IMG/VR virus record: IMGVR_UViG_3300042445_000919
Location: 1 to 25,449 of that record
Strand: one strand, 5' to 3'
DNA from: a virus
Length of the DNA stretch: 25,449 nt
Shown: positions 1 to 6,116 of the stretch, piece after piece
How the letters are laid out: each line of letters opens with the position of its first letter
Position numbering within the stretch: the first letter of the stretch is position 1
The notes under the pieces: generated by a model
Databases searched by the model: none
What the model was told of the DNA's origin: nothing
The model's input: the letters and a program-made list of their open reading frames with translations, nothing else
Translations under genes and position numbers: made by a program

Positions 1-534
1 GGTTACGTAGTCAACCGAGTGTCGCTAGTAGCGATTGCTAGGGACGGCGATGAAAGAGACGTCAAGGTACACACAGAACCTTACGACGAATCTGTAGCAC
101 TAACTGCACTCGGTTGGCTCGCAACTGTTAAGGAATCAAAGGAACTCCCAGCACCGGAAAAGGATGCTAGTTACTGCCAGCATTACTGCCAGTTCTATGA
201 CGCATCTGGTGAGATGGGATGCGATGGTCTAAAAAAAGAACGTACCGCAGTTAGTGATGTAATCATTGATGATGCGGATGTTGACAAGAACGCACTGCTG
301 TACTTACAGTTGGGGCAAGCGATAAAGGATATGGAGAAGCAACAAGAATCTCTGAAAGAATCCTTTGTAGGTTTACTAGGTACTACGCAAAGTGGTATCG
401 AAGTAAGTTGGTCAACTATTAAAGGTCGTGAGACCGTTGATAGTAGCGAGGTAGAAAAACTATTAGGGTTCATCCCTAAGAAGGTAAGCGCTGAGAGTCA
501 GCGCCTATCTGTAAAGCAAGTTGGAGGTAACTAA
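1..534 (+). CDS. Cas4-like PD-(D/E)XK exonuclease, C-terminal part (5' end outside window)
   Basis: The frame is open from base 1, so the gene starts upstream and only the last 177 residues are seen. The beginning (GYVVNRVSLVAIARDGDERD) matches the late part of Cas4/RecB-type phage exonucleases, where a strand with Tyr and Val-Asn-Arg is followed by a 'V-A-L-V/I-x-R' strand. A cysteine cluster follows (SYCQHYCQFYD, then GCDG), as in the Fe-S-binding C-terminal half of Cas4-like nucleases. The final third is charged, helical and not recognised. The catalytic D/E-x-K core must lie upstream, so activity cannot be judged here. The family degrades or processes DNA ends in replication and recombination. 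The TAA is followed at once by the ATG of the next gene, which makes a shared operon likely. Confidence 0.55.
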   Translation, partial: GYVVNRVSLVAIARDGDERDVKVHTEPYDESVALTALGWLATVKESKELPAPEKDASYCQHYCQFYDASGEMGCDGLKKERTAVSDVIIDDADVDKNALLYLQLGQAIKDMEKQQESLKESFVGLLGTTQSGIEVSWSTIKGRETVDSSEVEKLLGFIPKKVSAESQRLSVKQVGGN

Positions 535-927
535 ATGGCTACAGAAGGAACCAAGTTCCAAGTCAACTACAAGTTGGCTGATGGAACACTTATCAATCTT
601 TACGCAGCAGATGTGCGTGAACTAGAAGCAGGACTTGCAGATATTGCAATGAACGCACTGAACATTATTACTACTGGTAGAGAACTATCACAAGGATCAG
701 TAGCACCAGCTGCTGTTTCACCTGCTGTATCTGCTATTGCAGCACAGTTTAAGGACACTCCACCAGCACCGGCTATTACTTCAGCACCACCAGCAGCTGG
801 TAATTCTTGTAAGCACGGACCTATGTCATTTAAGTCAGGTGTATCAGCTAAGGGGCCTTGGTCGGGTTGGATGTGTCCAACACCAAAGGGTGCTCCAGAT
901 AAGTGCGACACTATCTGGGTTAGATAG
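535..927 (+). CDS. Hypothetical protein with C-terminal Cys/His metal-binding module
   Basis: This 130-residue protein has three parts. Residues 1-55 look like a compact alpha/beta domain (KFQVNYKLADGTLINLYA). Residues 56-90 are an Ala/Pro-rich linker. The C-terminal module carries Cys92, His94, Cys114 and Cys124 (CKHGPMSFKSG, then WMCPTPKGAPDKC). Similar short tails (C-x-H-G ... W-x-x-W-x-C ... C) occur at the ends of actinophage proteins encoded beside RecB/Cas4-like exonucleases, so a DNA-binding accessory role is possible; that is inference. The start is fixed by the ATG directly after the upstream TAA, with a GGAGG element ending in the upstream gene. Confidence 0.7.
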   Translation: MATEGTKFQVNYKLADGTLINLYAADVRELEAGLADIAMNALNIITTGRELSQGSVAPAAVSPAVSAIAAQFKDTPPAPAITSAPPAAGNSCKHGPMSFKSGVSAKGPWSGWMCPTPKGAPDKCDTIWVR

Positions 928-930
928 CAA

Positions 931-1188
931 ATGCGGGAGCCAAAAGATTATGAAGCTCCCAGTTGTGCTCAAATAGGCGGTGACTTCTGGTTTCCAGATA
1001 TAAAGGAAGTAGGAAGTTTTGCGGATATGGCGTTTGCAAAGTCTGTTTGCAAGAAGTGTCCACATAAAAGCGAGTGTGCCGAATGGGGCATTGCTAATGA
1101 AGTTCACGGTATTTGGGGTGGGCTAACCAATAAAGATCGAACCTTAATTGCTCGTCTTAAAGAAATGGAAAGGAAAAACATTGCTTGA
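931..1188 (+). CDS. WhiB-family Fe-S transcriptional regulator
   Basis: This 85-residue protein has the WhiB signature. Four cysteines (Cys12, Cys40, Cys43, Cys49, the last three as C-x2-C-x5-C) would ligate a [4Fe-4S] cluster. They are followed by the turn GIWGG at residues 60-64 and a basic C-terminal stretch (residues 65-85). WhiB proteins bind the host sigma factor SigA region 4 and alter promoter choice. Phage copies can redirect host transcription or interfere with septation, as known for the WhiB of mycobacteriophage TM4. The product acts in the cytoplasm with RNA polymerase. It sits 3 bases after the preceding gene and overlaps the start of the ATPase gene, so it would be expressed with the replication genes. 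It is the best single indicator of an actinobacterial host. Confidence 0.93.
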   Translation: MREPKDYEAPSCAQIGGDFWFPDIKEVGSFADMAFAKSVCKKCPHKSECAEWGIANEVHGIWGGLTNKDRTLIARLKEMERKNIA

Positions 1189-2029
1189 TCTTTCCCGTGC
1201 TTGGGGTGGCGTGCTCACTAGAGCAACACCGCTACCTGATGTATGGGCTGGCTTAGCTGCCAAAGAGATTAAGTTCCGGCGTGGGCAAGTTTGTATGGTT
1301 GCAGCAGCACCTAATGCTGGTAAGTCAATGTTCGCATTGGTTTACGCAATCAAAGCAGGCGTGCCTACGCTGTTCTTTTCAGCAGATACCGACACAACAA
1401 CTGTGATGATGAGGGCAGCAGCCCACGTCAGCGGTCACTCACAGATCTCTGTAGAAAATAACTTAGCAAACGATAGTCACTACTACGATTCTCGCTTTGA
1501 GAAGTTAGGCCACATCAAGTGGGTCTTTGATTCATCACCATCTATTGATGATCTTGAATTAGAGATACGGGCATACGTTGAACTATATGGTCACGCGCCG
1601 GAGCTGATCGTAATAGATAACCTAATGAACGTAACAGCAGAGACTGACAATGAATGGGCAGGACTACGTGCGATTATGATGGAGTTGCACGATATGGCAC
1701 GCAAGACAGAAGCGTGCGTACTGGTACTGCACCACGTATCGGAACAGAGCGAGTATGGAAGCCCAATCAATCCGCCACATCGTCGGGCTATTCACGGCAA
1801 GGTAAGCCAACTACCGGCGTTGATCTTGACCTTGGGTTATGACCCAAGCCAGGGAACACTGAAGGTGGCTGCCGTGAAGAATCGCTTTGGGCCACACACA
1901 GCTGATGCTTCTAATTACGCACAGCTTCTAGTAAACTATGCAGCGTGTCAGATTAGTGATGAAGACCAATTTGGCAGGATGCTTAGACGAGACACAATGG
2001 CTGGATACCAAGGGAGTTACAATGTCTGA
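1181..2029 (+). CDS. DnaB/RecA-fold ATPase, probable replicative helicase or loader
   Basis: With the chosen start this is 282 residues. Walker A is AAPNAGKS (about 42-49). A beta strand ending in FFSADTD follows. Walker B is PELIVIDNL (about 140-148), and a sensor-like strand LVLHHVSE comes after it. This order fits the RecA/DnaB/KaiC ATPase core. The N-terminal DnaB domain is missing, which is usual for short 'DnaB-like' phage helicases. I chose TTG at 1181 because AAGGA lies just upstream; it overlaps the WhiB stop by 8 bases. A TTG at 1148 or a GTG at 1211 are alternatives. It lies upstream of the primase, so a helicase-primase partnership is plausible. A RecA-type recombinase or RadA-like role cannot be excluded. 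Confidence 0.8.
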   Translation: MLDLSRAWGGVLTRATPLPDVWAGLAAKEIKFRRGQVCMVAAAPNAGKSMFALVYAIKAGVPTLFFSADTDTTTVMMRAAAHVSGHSQISVENNLANDSHYYDSRFEKLGHIKWVFDSSPSIDDLELEIRAYVELYGHAPELIVIDNLMNVTAETDNEWAGLRAIMMELHDMARKTEACVLVLHHVSEQSEYGSPINPPHRRAIHGKVSQLPALILTLGYDPSQGTLKVAAVKNRFGPHTADASNYAQLLVNYAACQISDEDQFGRMLRRDTMAGYQGSYNV

Positions 2030-2252
2030 ACCGTTAGTAAATAAATACCGAGATAACTTGAGGATTGATGCACTGCGTGATGCTGGAAATGTATTGCGTG
2101 AAGAAGTTGATGCACTCAAGGTAGATCTAACTAACTTTGTTGGTGCCTTATTACAGTCCGGCATTGTCGAGTTAGTTAAAGATGAAGAAGGAAACATTAT
2201 CTACAAGATCAATAAAGCTGTACTGGTAGATGAGTCAGTACAACAAGACTAA
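2022..2252 (+). CDS. Small hypothetical protein (76 aa)
   Basis: ATG at 2022 is preceded by AGGGAG and overlaps the ATPase stop codon by 8 bases (ATGTCTGA). An upstream in-frame ATG at 1938 would lie deep inside the ATPase gene and has no good ribosome site. The protein is charged and probably helical. Residues 15-50 (LRIDALRDAGNVLREEVDAL) look like a short coiled coil, and a small strand follows (IIYKINKAVLVD). No family is recognised. Its place between the ATPase and the resolvase-like nuclease suggests an accessory replication role. Confidence 0.65.
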   Translation: MSEPLVNKYRDNLRIDALRDAGNVLREEVDALKVDLTNFVGALLQSGIVELVKDEEGNIIYKINKAVLVDESVQQD

Positions 2253-2580
2253 GGGTTCCAAGTTTGAGACAGATGTTATGAAGTGGCTGCGCGATAAAGG
2301 CGTAAGCGCTGAACGTTTGTCTAAGGCTGGGGCAAAAGATGAGGGTGATATTGTCGCTGTAATAGCGGGAGAAACATTCATCCTTGAACTAAAGAATAGG
2401 GCAGCGCTAGCACTGCCTGAGTTCTGGCGGGAAGCTGAAGTTGAGGCGCTTAATTACGCTAAGGCTCGCGGTAAAGGGGAAGTACCGCTGCACTACGTGA
2501 TAGTTAAGCGCCGCAACTCAGGCATAGAAAATGCTTGGGTAATCCAAGATCTTAAACAATGGTTAAAGGAGAAGGAATAA
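2230..2580 (+). CDS. Holliday junction resolvase-like PD-(D/E)XK nuclease
   Basis: This 116-residue protein has the compact order of the archaeal Hjc/VRR-NUC-type nuclease fold. A helix comes first (KGSKFETDVMKWLRDKG), with Glu13 as a likely helix acidic residue. Then come Ser/Lys-Ala-Gly, the GD pair with Asp40, and ELK (Glu53-Leu54-Lys55) at the end of the next strand. The later strand HYVIVKRR also fits. Enzymes of this fold cut branched DNA, so the likely job is debranching replication or recombination intermediates before packaging. Many actinophages carry such a gene beside the helicase and primase. It overlaps the preceding gene by 23 bases. The exact substrate cannot be told from sequence. 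Confidence 0.72.
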   Translation: MSQYNKTKGSKFETDVMKWLRDKGVSAERLSKAGAKDEGDIVAVIAGETFILELKNRAALALPEFWREAEVEALNYAKARGKGEVPLHYVIVKRRNSGIENAWVIQDLKQWLKEKE

Positions 2581-2732
2581 TGGCAATACCACAAGGAGAT
2601 ATAACAACATCAGAGATCCTAGTACCAGAAGTCGTACAAGATCCTGTACAAGTATTAGATGAGGCCATAATTGAGGCTGATAAAGAAGAAGCAGTAGAAG
2701 AATACGATGACTTTGATCCGGAGCAGGTATGA
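2580..2732 (+). CDS. Small acidic hypothetical protein (50 aa)
   Basis: The ATG shares one base with the upstream TAA (TAATG), and GGAGAAGGA lies just before it, so initiation is well supported. The product begins MAIPQGDITTSEIL and is strongly acidic in its second half (EADKEEAVEEYDDFDPEQ). No transmembrane segment or known domain is seen. It may be a disordered partner or DNA mimic, but that is only a possibility. Confidence 0.6.
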   Translation: MAIPQGDITTSEILVPEVVQDPVQVLDEAIIEADKEEAVEEYDDFDPEQV

Positions 2733-2863
2733 AACTAACTAAGTATTGGACTAAGCATCAGGATTTTACCTTTCGTATTCTATGGACTGATGAAGCAGAG
2801 CATCGCCGCGAACTAATGTTATGTTTTCCTTTTCGTGAACTGAGCATTGGGTTTGACTGGTGA
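2729..2863 (+). CDS. Small hypothetical protein (44 aa)
   Basis: ATG at 2729 overlaps the TGA of the upstream gene in an ATGA junction, and GGAGCAGG precedes it. The product (MKLTKYWTKHQDFTFRILWT and onward) is aromatic-rich and predicted to be mostly beta strand plus a short helix (EAEHRRELM). It has no recognised domain. The gene ends in another overlapping junction (GTGA) with the next small zinc protein. Confidence 0.5.
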   Translation: MKLTKYWTKHQDFTFRILWTDEAEHRRELMLCFPFRELSIGFDW

Positions 2864-3039
2864 TCTGCCAAAACTGCCTTCAAGCTGGTGCTGAGAATAA
2901 ACTAGGTCACTTGAAACGTGCCGCACATAAGCACGAGAAGTGCGATATGAAGGGGTGCGTATGCCAACACCGGACTGGTCCAGGGTACGTAAAGCGAGCA
3001 GATTCAAAGGTTCCGTTGATGCAAATACAATCCCCATAG
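2860..3039 (+). CDS. Small zinc-binding protein, GTG start, overlapping the primase gene
   Basis: GTG at 2860 overlaps the preceding TGA in a GTGA junction. The 59-residue product has Cys3, Cys6, His17, His23, His25, Cys28, Cys33, Cys35 and His37. The order C-x2-C ... H ... H-x-H-x2-C ... C-x-C-Q-H suggests one or two zinc sites. Small proteins of this pattern (ending in C-x-C-Q-H) are common in actinophage early regions. Its last 79 bases also encode, in another frame, the start of the primase zinc-finger protein. The dense Cys/His pattern argues for a real gene. The function is unknown; nucleic-acid binding is likely for such knuckles. Confidence 0.6.
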   Translation: MICQNCLQAGAENKLGHLKRAAHKHEKCDMKGCVCQHRTGPGYVKRADSKVPLMQIQSP

Positions 3040-3338
3040 GGGCAATAGTTGCCAACTTTGGTGGTGAAGTAAGAGAAGGTAAGTCAGTATCGGTTAGGTG
3101 CTGCTTACATAATGACAGTCGCAGGTCAGCTGTGATAAATACCTATGACAATTTATATTTCTGTCACACCTGCGGTAAGGGTGGCAACGCAGTAAACTTA
3201 GTTTGCATCCTAGAGAACTTGGAGTTTAACGATGGCCTCAAACGTGCAATCGAAATTGCTGCTGGAAGCGGCGCAGCGATACGCTCAGGCAATAAGTCCA
3301 GAGGCACTGGCCGTACTAGACGCACGTGGGATCTCTGA
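2961..3338 (+). CDS. DNA primase, CHC2 zinc-finger part
   Basis: This 125-residue protein carries a DnaG-type CHC2 zinc ribbon. Cys47/Cys48 and His50 are followed by Cys68 and Cys71 in the typical setting: C-x2-H, a polar loop, then NLYFCHTCGKGGNAVNLV. The following helix (LEFNDGLKRAIEIAAG) is the usual one after the ribbon. The ATG at 2961 has AAGGGG six bases upstream; a GTG at 2940 is the alternative. In DnaG-like primases this ribbon recognises the template and is joined to a TOPRIM catalytic domain. Here the TOPRIM part is in the next frame and overlaps the end of this one by 107 bases. The last ~30 residues (RSGNKSRGTGRTRRTWDL) do not look like primase and may be read only when no frameshift occurs. 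Confidence 0.82.
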   Translation: MPTPDWSRVRKASRFKGSVDANTIPIGAIVANFGGEVREGKSVSVRCCLHNDSRRSAVINTYDNLYFCHTCGKGGNAVNLVCILENLEFNDGLKRAIEIAAGSGAAIRSGNKSRGTGRTRRTWDL

Positions 3339-3882
3339 AGTTACAGCAGCCAAGTTCCAACTTGGCACCATCACCGATCCGATCAATGGTCACGAGATGT
3401 ATGAAGGTTGGATCTCCATTCCTTATATTACTGCTAGTGGTTCTTGTGTTGGGTTTAAGTTCCGCAGATTAGATGAAGGCAAACCTAAATATGGTAGTCC
3501 TACCGGACAGAAGGCTCACCTCTACAACGTAGCTGATGTGACCGTTATGAAGCCTTACATAGTTGTATGTGAAGGTGAACTAGATACCATCATAGTATCA
3601 GGTGAGTTAGATATACCAGCAGTTGGTGTGCCAGGGGTAGCTGCTTGGAAGCCACATTTTCCAAAGCTATTTGGTGGCTATGAAACTGTGTACGTTGTTG
3701 GTGATAATGATGTTAAAGAAGATGGCTCCAACCCTGGGGCTGAGTTTAGTAAGCGCGTGGCTAATGAGGTAATGAACTCTACAATCGTTACACTTCCACC
3801 TAATATGGACATTAACGATTACTACCTAGTACACGGCGCTAGTGCTACTCGCAAACTATTGATAGGAGAGTCCAGTGAATGA
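3232..3882 (+). CDS. DNA primase, TOPRIM catalytic part
   Basis: This 216-residue protein begins with the helical segment usual between the zinc ribbon and TOPRIM in phage primases (residues 16-45, ...LAVLDARGISEVTAAKFQLG). A small core with GFKFRRLD comes next. The TOPRIM acidic motifs are EGELD (Glu114 to Asp118) and VVGDND (Asp158, Asp160), which would bind metal for primer synthesis. The C-terminus (PPNMDINDYYLVHGA) is also typical. There is an ATG with GGAG eight bases upstream, so it may start independently. It may also be reached from the zinc-finger frame by a +1 (or -2) shift within 3232-3338. No helicase domain is attached; the separate ATPase at 1181-2029 may supply that activity. 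Confidence 0.85.
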   Translation: MASNVQSKLLLEAAQRYAQAISPEALAVLDARGISEVTAAKFQLGTITDPINGHEMYEGWISIPYITASGSCVGFKFRRLDEGKPKYGSPTGQKAHLYNVADVTVMKPYIVVCEGELDTIIVSGELDIPAVGVPGVAAWKPHFPKLFGGYETVYVVGDNDVKEDGSNPGAEFSKRVANEVMNSTIVTLPPNMDINDYYLVHGASATRKLLIGESSE

Positions 3883-4261
3883 CGGATCAAGATTGGGAAA
3901 GATTGCTACAGACTATGCTTACTATGGGCTTTCAGATCCTGCACTCGGACAGAGTGAACGAGACTATATTGATAAGGCCAATACCGACGCGTTCATAGCA
4001 GCGATGTGGGATGTGCTAGATGGTGCCGGTAACTTGTTACTAAAGAAGCATAGGGATTATGGCCCAAGCAATATCGCTGGCGCACCAGGTGGGCCACTAA
4101 ATGGTTTGCGTGTACGTATGTGGGATAAGACAGCACGCATTAACCACCTGATTGATAGCGGTGCTACACCTGAGAACGAATCGCTACGCGATAGCTTCAT
4201 TGATCTATTAAACTACAGCGCTATTGCTTTGCTAGTACTGGACGGTAAGTGGCCTGAGTGA
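3875..4261 (+). CDS. Nucleotide modification associated domain 1-like protein (DUF1599/Nmad1 family)
   Basis: The start is GTG at 3875 with AGGAG upstream, overlapping the primase stop. The 128-residue protein has the conserved core 'L-L-x-K-K-H-x-D-Y-G-P-S-N-I' (about residues 55-70). It continues with G-G-P-L-N-G-L-R-V-R-M-x-D-K and x-A-R-I-N-H-L-I, and ends in a helix with D-x-x-N-Y and L-D-G-K-W-P. This is how I recognise DUF1599/Nmad1-like phage proteins, which have been linked by genome context to modified-base metabolism. The helical layout with acidic and lysine residues also resembles MazG-type nucleotide pyrophosphohydrolases, which is the main alternative. It probably acts on nucleotides near the replisome. 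Confidence 0.6.
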   Translation: MNDGSRLGKIATDYAYYGLSDPALGQSERDYIDKANTDAFIAAMWDVLDGAGNLLLKKHRDYGPSNIAGAPGGPLNGLRVRMWDKTARINHLIDSGATPENESLRDSFIDLLNYSAIALLVLDGKWPE

Positions 4262-4893
4262 CCGGTGTTGATCCAGTTATCTATGACATAGCACCTGGCG
4301 TTGCTCGTGCTATTCACGGTAGGTATAAGGCTTATGTCGAACGTGAGGATATACTTCAAGAGTGTCTGTCGTGGGCGCTGTCTCGCCATAAGTGGATCAC
4401 TGAGCAGTTACTAGAAGCAACAGATCCTGATAAGCGTAAGCACGCTGAGTCACGCATAGCGTGGCAGATGAGGCGAGCAGCTGAACGCTACTCCAGACGT
4501 GAGAAGGCTTCTAAGTCTGGCTACCAGATAACTGATGAGGCTTACTACCAAGGCTACACGCTTGGTCAGTTGTTACCGTATGTTATTGCTTCAGTTGTTG
4601 ATGGCACAGTGCTTGAGCAGATCCAAGATATGATCCAAGATGGGCTACCACGTGGCTCATCTAGTCCATCTGAAGGTGGCAACCTGCTTGCTAACCTAAT
4701 AGATATTAAGGTTGGCTACACTAAACTTGAGGTTGAGGATCAGACCTTGTTGCGTATCAGATACCTAGATAGCTTTACCTTACAGCAGATAGCCAACCAC
4801 TATGAGTGCTCAGTATCTACTGCTGATCGTAGGATTGATGGCGCTATGCGACGGCTACAAGATCTACTAGGAGGGGTGAGTCCTTTCCAATGA
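4258..4893 (+). CDS. Sigma-factor-like DNA-binding protein
   Basis: The start is GTG at 4258 in a GTGA overlap with the previous stop. The 211-residue protein has a sigma-70 region 2-like helix near the N-terminus (YVEREDILQECLSWAL, about 26-41). A basic helical stretch follows (AWQMRRAAERYSRREKAS). Near the C-terminus is a region 4-like helix-turn-helix, TLQQIANHYECSVSTADRRI, at about 174-193. It is preceded by the familiar 'R-Y-L-D-S-F-T-L' lead-in and followed by a basic recognition tail. Such proteins could redirect RNA polymerase to late phage promoters. The middle (95-160) is divergent, so it may be a DNA-binding protein that only borrows the sigma layout. Together with WhiB it gives the early operon two candidate transcription switches. 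Confidence 0.65.
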   Translation: MTGVDPVIYDIAPGVARAIHGRYKAYVEREDILQECLSWALSRHKWITEQLLEATDPDKRKHAESRIAWQMRRAAERYSRREKASKSGYQITDEAYYQGYTLGQLLPYVIASVVDGTVLEQIQDMIQDGLPRGSSSPSEGGNLLANLIDIKVGYTKLEVEDQTLLRIRYLDSFTLQQIANHYECSVSTADRRIDGAMRRLQDLLGGVSPFQ

Positions 4894-5273
4894 AAGAGAT
4901 AGAGTTATTTGATTACCTTAAAGCCCAGTTATACCCAGACTTAGAGAAGTCTATTGGTATCTATGATGCCTTTGATTGTATCTCAGTGTTAGCCGGTCAC
5001 TACATAGAACTCAAGTGCCGTCATACTCATTACGATACGTTGCTGATCGAGGAGATGAAGTACCGGAAGTTAATAACTCAAGCTGCTGAACGAGATCTAA
5101 TCCCGTTCTATATTAACTCGACACCCAAGGGTGTCTTTTCTTTTGATCTGATGGATGTACCGGAACCTGAGTGGTTTACTCATCGTATGCCAGCGACTAC
5201 TGAGTTTGCTCGCAATAAGAAGATTGATAAGTTAGTAGGTTATCTCCCGATTGAGGAAGCGGTACAGCTGTGA
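4890..5273 (+). CDS. Small PD-(D/E)XK-type nuclease-like protein
   Basis: The ATG at 4890 overlaps the preceding TGA (ATGA). The 127-residue protein has a nuclease-like core: a helix (FDYLKAQLYPDLEKS), then DAFDC with Asp26/Asp29, then a strand ending in YIELKCR with Glu40 and Lys42. A helix (MKYRKLITQAAERD) and a strand (IPFYINSTPKGVFSFDL) follow. The Asp ... Glu-x-Lys spacing is that of PD-(D/E)XK enzymes. The target is unknown; recombination or host DNA breakdown are both possible. The family assignment rests on this motif and fold order only. Confidence 0.55.
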   Translation: MKEIELFDYLKAQLYPDLEKSIGIYDAFDCISVLAGHYIELKCRHTHYDTLLIEEMKYRKLITQAAERDLIPFYINSTPKGVFSFDLMDVPEPEWFTHRMPATTEFARNKKIDKLVGYLPIEEAVQL

Positions 5274-5449
5274 ACTACGATTACAAGTGCGATAAGTGTA
5301 ATAGCCAACTAACTATTGAGCGTTCTATTCACGCTGAAGCTAGTGATCCTATGTGCTTTGATTGCCATACAACTATGAGCCGTGTCTGGTCATCGCCCCC
5401 TGTCACCTTTAGTGGTACTGGTTTCTACTCTACCGACTATAAGAAATGA
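5270..5449 (+). CDS. FmdB-type zinc ribbon protein
   Basis: GTG at 5270 overlaps the upstream TGA (GTGA). The 59-residue product begins MNYDYKCDKC and has two CxxC pairs, Cys7/Cys10 and Cys29/Cys32. It then ends with PPVTFSGTGFYSTDYKK. This is the layout of FmdB-family regulators: ribbon, then 'P-x-x-F-x-G-x-G-F-Y-x-T-D-Y'. Such small ribbons are common in phages, with unproven roles in regulation. It is the last gene of the left operon; a strong hairpin begins four bases after its stop. Confidence 0.8.
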   Translation: MNYDYKCDKCNSQLTIERSIHAEASDPMCFDCHTTMSRVWSSPPVTFSGTGFYSTDYKK

Positions 5450-5452
5450 CAA

Positions 5453-5472
5453 AGCCCCGCCGAAGCGGGGCT
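5453..5472. terminator. Hairpin terminator between convergent operons
   Basis: A perfect 8-bp stem, AGCCCCGC/GCGGGGCT, closes a 4-base CGAA loop directly after the FmdB stop. Transcription from the left arrives at it, and the - strand block ends 45 bases beyond. The T-tract is weak on both strands (three T on the - strand), so it may end transcription in both directions by stem strength or with Rho. Confidence 0.75.
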
Positions 5473-5516
5473 AAGCCAGTGAACGAGAGAGCGTTCAATG
5501 CTTTATTGTAACATAC

Positions 5517-6113
5517 TTATCCCCATTGTTCAGCCATAGCTTTAGCAATACCAGGGAAAGTCTTTGATCTAGCTTTAGATCTTTCAGCTGGTGGTAGTTT
5601 CCAAGCGTCTGCGTACCAAGTGGGCATTGTTCTCCCGCTAGCGTACTCAGATCTAGGTGCTGGTTCTACCTCATTGGTTGCCACCAAAGGTTCTACACCT
5701 TTAAGCCATAAGCAGGTGCGCTTTTCAAATGGATCACCAAACCACCAAGGTTGAATAATCTGATCTGGTTTACGATATAGCCTACTCATAATACCTACCG
5801 GATTTTCTATTACCACTTTAGGTGCACTCAAATTAGTAAAGAGCGTAAAGAAATCTATACCTTCTTGTTGCCTACCATCTTTACGTTTCTGCTCAAACCA
5901 AGCAGCGCCGGAGCTAGCTAAATGGGTGCAAGGTGGGAAGGCAATAATCAAATCCCAATCCTGCTTTAGTAAAGGGATTACATCTTGTTGCAAGTGGTAT
6001 TCAGGCAAGCTGCCCGATGAAGGTAATATGTCGCACGAATAGGCTTCGTGCCCTCTATCTCTAAACTCTTTAGTGACAGCTTGGCTTTCCTCACACGCTA
6101 ATAACACTCTCAT
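5517..6113 (-). CDS. C5-cytosine DNA methyltransferase-like protein
   Basis: This 198-residue protein starts MRVLLACEES, a SAM-binding motif I-like strand, followed by the acidic position in YSCDIL. The catalytic-loop equivalent is FPPCTHLA (about 59-66), with the PC pair used by C5-cytosine methyltransferases. A motif VI-like VIENPVG lies at 101-107, and the tail RSKTFPGIAKAMAEQWG resembles motif X. It is much shorter than restriction-linked C5 methyltransferases and lacks an obvious target recognition domain, as is usual for this small phage family. Methylation could protect phage DNA from host restriction, or help regulation; the target is unknown. It is the last gene of the - strand block, three bases after the lysin gene. 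Confidence 0.72.
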   Translation of the reverse strand: MRVLLACEESQAVTKEFRDRGHEAYSCDILPSSGSLPEYHLQQDVIPLLKQDWDLIIAFPPCTHLASSGAAWFEQKRKDGRQQEGIDFFTLFTNLSAPKVVIENPVGIMSRLYRKPDQIIQPWWFGDPFEKRTCLWLKGVEPLVATNEVEPAPRSEYASGRTMPTWYADAWKLPPAERSKARSKTFPGIAKAMAEQWG

Positions 6114-6116
6114 AAC

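Noticed and set aside
600-911. 103-residue - strand frame opposite the 535-927 gene
   Set aside because: It mirrors an Ala/Pro-rich region, has no ribosome site and is against operon direction.
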